This document shows positions 6,343-9,131 of a stretch of 9,131 bases of DNA, in pieces. This DNA comes from Desulfovibrio sp. (GTDB taxonomy: Bacteria > Desulfobacterota > Desulfovibrionia > Desulfovibrionales > Desulfovibrionaceae), in assembly GCA_014804915.1 (NCBI GenBank), contig JAAUYW010000041.1, positions 12,983 to 22,113 of the forward strand, given 5' to 3'. The translations under genes were made by a program, and so were the position numbers. The notes below the pieces were generated by a model that was not told the origin of the DNA, did no database searches, and was given only the letters and a program-made list of their open reading frames with translations. Within the stretch, counting starts at the first letter, position 1. Every line of letters begins with the position of its first letter.

Positions 6343-7784
6343 TGCCCCGGCCGCTAGTCAAGATAGAAAACGCCAGCGCGTTTTATCCCGGGCTTTTGCC
6401 GCGCAAGCCAGTCCTTGCCAATATCAGCTGGCAGATAATGCCAGGCTGCCATTGCGCGCTTTCCGGCCCAAACGGCGCCGGCAAATCCAGCCTGCTCAAA
6501 CTGGTCCATGGCGATCTCTGGCCGCAGGCCGGCGCAATCCAGTGGCTGGATGGCGAAAAATACAGCTCCTCGCCAATCGCCGCCCGCAAGCTGACCGGCC
6601 TGGTCGCGCCCCATATCCAGGCCGCCTGCCAGAGGGCTGGCTGGAATGTGAGAGGCAGGGATATGCTGGCTGGCGCCGCTGCTGACGCCCCTTTTTCCTT
6701 TGCCGCGGAAGCTGAAGACGCCGCGGCAGCCGAAAACCTGCTTGGCGGGCTGGAGGCGGCTGAATTACTGGATTTGCGCCTGCCCGAGCTCTCCCAGGGC
6801 CAGCTGCGCCTGCTCCTGCTTGCGCGCGAGCTTATGCGCAAACCGGCATTGCTGCTCCTGGACGAATGGAACGAAGGCCTGGACCAGAAAAGACAGGGAC
6901 TCGTCCTGGCAAGGCTGGAAGCCCTGGCTTCCGAATCGACCCTGGTTTTTGCCACGCACAGGCAAAACGGCCTGCCAGGCTGGATTCAGGACTGGCGCCA
7001 TGTAAATAATGGCGAATTTTGCGCAAGGCCGGCGCCAGCGCGAGCATTTGTGAGCCATGCTGTCCCAGGGCCCCCAGTCCGAACCGGACAACCAGTTTTT
7101 GAGCTTGCAAATGTCTCGGTATATATTGATTCAAAACCTGTGCTTCATAATATTGACTGGTCCATGCGTCAGGGCGAGAACTGGCTGATTGGCGGCCCAA
7201 ATGGCGCAGGCAAATCCGCTTTCCTGCGCCTGCTCGCCGGCGATGAATTCATTCATGCGGGCGGCAGCCTGAAATTCTGGCCCAGAGGCGCAAGCCGGCC
7301 TGCCAGGTCCCTGGCGGAAAAAAGACGCGCCATCAGCCTTGTGTCGGATCTTGCCCAGGCGCTTTATGGCTATGACCTGACTGCGCTTGAGCTAATCCTG
7401 AGCGGCATTGACAATGCCATCGGCCTGTATCGCGATTTTGACAATGCGGAAATCGCCTGGGCCCGGGAACTGCTGGCCCGGTTCTTTCCTGAAAACGCCA
7501 GGACGATTTCCGGGCAATCAATCCGCAGGCTCTCCAGCGGCCAGCTACGCAGACTGTTTCTGGCCAGGGCGCTCGCGGCAAGGCCGGAAGTGCTGCTTCT
7601 GGATGAGCCTGTTTCAAATCTTGACCAGGAGTCAGAAGACCGCTATCTGGCCATGCTGGCAAAACTGGCCAGTTCTGGCATTGACGGCCAAAAGCCAGCC
7701 CTCGTGGCAGTAAGCCATCAGCCGTTGCCGGAAATTTTCAATCGCGAAGCAATTATGGAGAATGGCAGGCTCTCGCAAAAATAG
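6342..7784 (+). CDS. Soluble ABC protein with two ATPase domains, ModF-like
   Basis: This 480-residue protein is two fused ABC nucleotide-binding domains with no membrane segment. That layout, and the length, fit the ModF (PhrA) group, whose role in E. coli is tied to the molybdate operon but poorly understood. Domain 1 has Walker A GPNGAGKS (42-49), signature LSQGQ (150-154), Walker B ending LLLDE (171-175) and a switch His206. Domain 2 has Walker A GPNGAGKS (285-292), signature LSSGQ (397-401), Walker B LLLDE (418-422) followed by the D-loop SNLD, and switch His459. Both sites therefore look able to hydrolyse ATP. The inter-domain linker lies around residues 228-252. There is no ABC-F type linker that I can recognise, so a ribosome-associated ABC-F role is less likely. 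No permease or molybdate-binding gene is nearby. Translation is coupled to the phosphatase gene through TAATG; the functional link is unknown. Confidence 0.88.
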   Translation: MPRPLVKIENASAFYPGLLPRKPVLANISWQIMPGCHCALSGPNGAGKSSLLKLVHGDLWPQAGAIQWLDGEKYSSSPIAARKLTGLVAPHIQAACQRAGWNVRGRDMLAGAAADAPFSFAAEAEDAAAAENLLGGLEAAELLDLRLPELSQGQLRLLLLARELMRKPALLLLDEWNEGLDQKRQGLVLARLEALASESTLVFATHRQNGLPGWIQDWRHVNNGEFCARPAPARAFVSHAVPGPPVRTGQPVFELANVSVYIDSKPVLHNIDWSMRQGENWLIGGPNGAGKSAFLRLLAGDEFIHAGGSLKFWPRGASRPARSLAEKRRAISLVSDLAQALYGYDLTALELILSGIDNAIGLYRDFDNAEIAWARELLARFFPENARTISGQSIRRLSSGQLRRLFLARALAARPEVLLLDEPVSNLDQESEDRYLAMLAKLASSGIDGQKPALVAVSHQPLPEIFNREAIMENGRLSQK

Positions 7785-7801
7785 CCGCGCTGCCATACGC
7801 C

Positions 7802-8347
7802 TTACGCCAACCCTCCCAGTATCTCTTCGGCCTGCGCCTCCAGCAGAATGAGGCATACTTCAGCAATTCCATTAAATGGCGTTTTGACGCTGCCAACCTC
7901 CCTGAAGCCCATTTTTTTGTAGAACGCGCGCGCCCCAAGATTGACCGCGTTTGTATCCAGACGCAAGTTTGGGCAATTGTTTGCCAGCGCGTATTCGGCA
8001 TAAAAACGCAAAAAAGCGCGTCCCAGGCCTTTTGCCGAGCTGGCCGGATCGATCGCCAGGGTATGCAGAACCATGACGGTTTCAGGCTTCGCGGCTGTCT
8101 GCCAACTGCCAGCCGCGTAAGCCTCATGCTGAGACTTGTTGATAATGCCCGCGCCCGAAACAAGGCCATTTTCTTCCAGCACAAACAGCTCGCCGGCAGC
8201 CTGCGCCCTGCTTGCGGAAACCCGGGTTGGATATACATCCCTTATCCAGCCCGTGTTCAGCCTGCCGGCTTCCTCTGCCGTGTGCACTGCGGCATAGATT
8301 GCGGCTACAGCGTCCAGATCAGCGGCTGCTGCCTTGCGAATCAGCAT
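7802..8347 (-). CDS. GNAT-family N-acetyltransferase
   Basis: This is a 181-residue single-domain GNAT protein that would transfer an acetyl group from acetyl-CoA to an amine on a small molecule or protein. The acetyl-CoA loop is in the segment VLHTLAIDPASSAKGLGRAF (93-112), where the K-G-L-G-R stretch fits the Q/RxxGxG/A motif with Lys in place of the first Arg/Gln. The later NLGARAFYKKMGF (136-148) is the usual motif B ending of the family. The substrate cannot be told from the sequence. The ATG at 8345-8347 follows GGGAGGA on the minus strand with good spacing. It begins 21 bases after the HAD gene, so both are probably one transcript. Its stop lies 17 bases from the ABC gene stop on the opposite strand. 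Confidence 0.88.
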   Translation of the reverse strand: MLIRKAAAADLDAVAAIYAAVHTAEEAGRLNTGWIRDVYPTRVSASRAQAAGELFVLEENGLVSGAGIINKSQHEAYAAGSWQTAAKPETVMVLHTLAIDPASSAKGLGRAFLRFYAEYALANNCPNLRLDTNAVNLGARAFYKKMGFREVGSVKTPFNGIAEVCLILLEAQAEEILGGLA

Positions 8348-8368
8348 CGCTCATCCTCCCGGGCTGGC

Positions 8369-9131
8369 TTACGCGCCCCAGCGGGCATGACCCAGATCCG
8401 GCAATACCACTCTTGGCATCCGCTCTTCCCTGGCCAGATCTTCCAGCGTTGCCTCGCCGCTAAGCACCAGCGCAAAGTCAATGCCCGCGTTTTCCGCCAG
8501 CTTCTTGTCAGTGCTCAGGCGGTCGCCCACCATGATCATGTCCTTGCGCTCGTATTTTGCCAGCAGCGGCGCAAGCACGGCCGGGTCAGGCTTGCCGAAA
8601 ATCATCTGCGGCCTTCTGCCTGTGGCAGTATGGTAAAGCTCGATAAAGCTGCCCACATCAGGCAGCGGCCCCTCTGGCGAGGGGCAGACCAGGTCAGGAT
8701 GCGTAGCCAGAAAAAGCGTTTCCGGCTTTTGCAAAAGCAGGGCCGAGCGCGCCAGCTTTTCATAATGCAGATCCGTATCGTACGCCAGAATGACTGCCTG
8801 CGCATTTTCATGCCCAAGCTCCAGCTCGGGCATCCGGCTTTTGAGATCAGCCTGGAAATCATTGTTGCCAACCGGATAAACGCGGCTTATGCCATTTTTG
8901 CGCAAATATTCCACGAGCGGCGTCACAGGCGAGAGCAGCTGCTCCGGCCTGGCCGGAATGCCCATCCCGTTCAGGCGCTCAATGTAGGTGCGCGGCGACT
9001 TGGAAGTGTTGTTGCTCAGGAAATAGAAATCGAGATCATGCCAGTGCCGCTGGATGAATTTGACTGCGCCTTCAATTGGGATGTGGCCAAGATAAATGGT
9101 GCCATCCATATCCAGCGCCACGCAGCGCTTG
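8369..9131 (-). CDS. HAD-IIA family phosphatase (NagD/AraL/PGP-like), 5' end cut by window edge
   Basis: This is a haloacid-dehalogenase-superfamily phosphatase of subclass IIA, cytosolic and Mg2+-dependent. Relatives act on nucleotide monophosphates, sugar phosphates, phosphoglycolate or 4-nitrophenyl phosphate. Of the gene, 253 codons are visible, and the frame stays open to the window edge (K-R-C-V-A-L-D-M-D-G-T). The GTG at 9121 is therefore probably an internal Val and the true start lies beyond the window, likely only a few codons away. Motif I is DMDGT (visible residues 7-11, nucleophile and acid/base Asp). Motif II is SNNTS (39-43), motif III Lys180 in FGKPDP, and motif IV GDRLSTD (202-208). 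The cap domain between motifs II and III has the C2 size typical of HAD-IIA. All catalytic residues are present. The physiological substrate cannot be fixed. It precedes the GNAT gene in the same direction. Confidence 0.92.
   Translation of the reverse strand, partial: KRCVALDMDGTIYLGHIPIEGAVKFIQRHWHDLDFYFLSNNTSKSPRTYIERLNGMGIPARPEQLLSPVTPLVEYLRKNGISRVYPVGNNDFQADLKSRMPELELGHENAQAVILAYDTDLHYEKLARSALLLQKPETLFLATHPDLVCPSPEGPLPDVGSFIELYHTATGRRPQMIFGKPDPAVLAPLLAKYERKDMIMVGDRLSTDKKLAENAGIDFALVLSGEATLEDLAREERMPRVVLPDLGHARWGA

Noticed and set aside
6342..7784. ABC-F antibiotic-resistance or ribosome-associated factor
   Set aside because: The linker between ATPase domains lacks the long charged helical pair typical of ABC-F, and the layout fits ModF better.

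Overview
The window looks like a compact stretch of chromosome from a bacterium with anaerobic or microaerophilic redox metabolism. The taxon could not be determined from sequence alone. The DNA is moderately GC-rich by eye, with heavy use of GGC for glycine and frequent AGG for arginine. Genes sit close together, with ATGA- and TAATG-type junctions. An electron-bifurcating NfnAB pair, a putative Fe-S cysteine desulfidase and a ferritin all point to low-oxygen iron/sulfur metabolism. There are no mobile elements, RNA genes or CRISPR arrays that I can support.

Layout. (1) 1-464, minus strand: a ferritin with a full ferroxidase centre, cut at its C-terminus by the window edge. (2) 465-703: a divergent intergenic region. 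It holds a good sigma-70-type ferritin promoter overlapped by a 19-bp Fur-family-like palindrome, and a perfect 20-nt palindrome just before the first plus-strand gene. (3) 704-5477, plus strand: four genes in one direction. They are a DAACS-family (SLC1/Glt) amino-acid symporter, a CyuA/YhaM (UPF0597) cysteine desulfidase translationally coupled to it, and NfnA and NfnB, the two subunits of NADH-dependent reduced ferredoxin:NADP+ oxidoreductase. (4) 5486-5508: a strong GC hairpin that may separate or tune expression. (5) 5521-7784, plus strand: a PHP-type histidinol-phosphatase-like enzyme, joined through a 1-base overlap to a soluble double-ATPase ABC protein of the ModF type. (6) 7802-9131, minus strand: a HAD-IIA (NagD-like) phosphatase, cut at its N-terminus by the window edge, followed by a GNAT acetyltransferase. 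These converge on the ABC gene with a 17-bp gap.

How the genes may work together. The symporter and the desulfidase make a plausible uptake-and-breakdown unit for L-cysteine, or possibly L-serine, yielding pyruvate, ammonia and, from cysteine, sulfide. The symporter supports this because the arginine that binds the acidic side chain in aspartate/glutamate carriers is replaced by glycine. NfnAB would then balance NADH, NADPH and ferredoxin; homologous archaeal enzymes were first described as sulfide dehydrogenases. The link between sulfide production and NfnAB is inference from gene order. The remaining genes are recognisable families whose substrates cannot be fixed from the sequence. I see no clear sign of a wholly new system. 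The most distinctive points are the cysteine/NfnAB cluster, the altered substrate and sodium residues of the symporter, and the regulatory structures at 514-532, 660-679 and 5486-5508.
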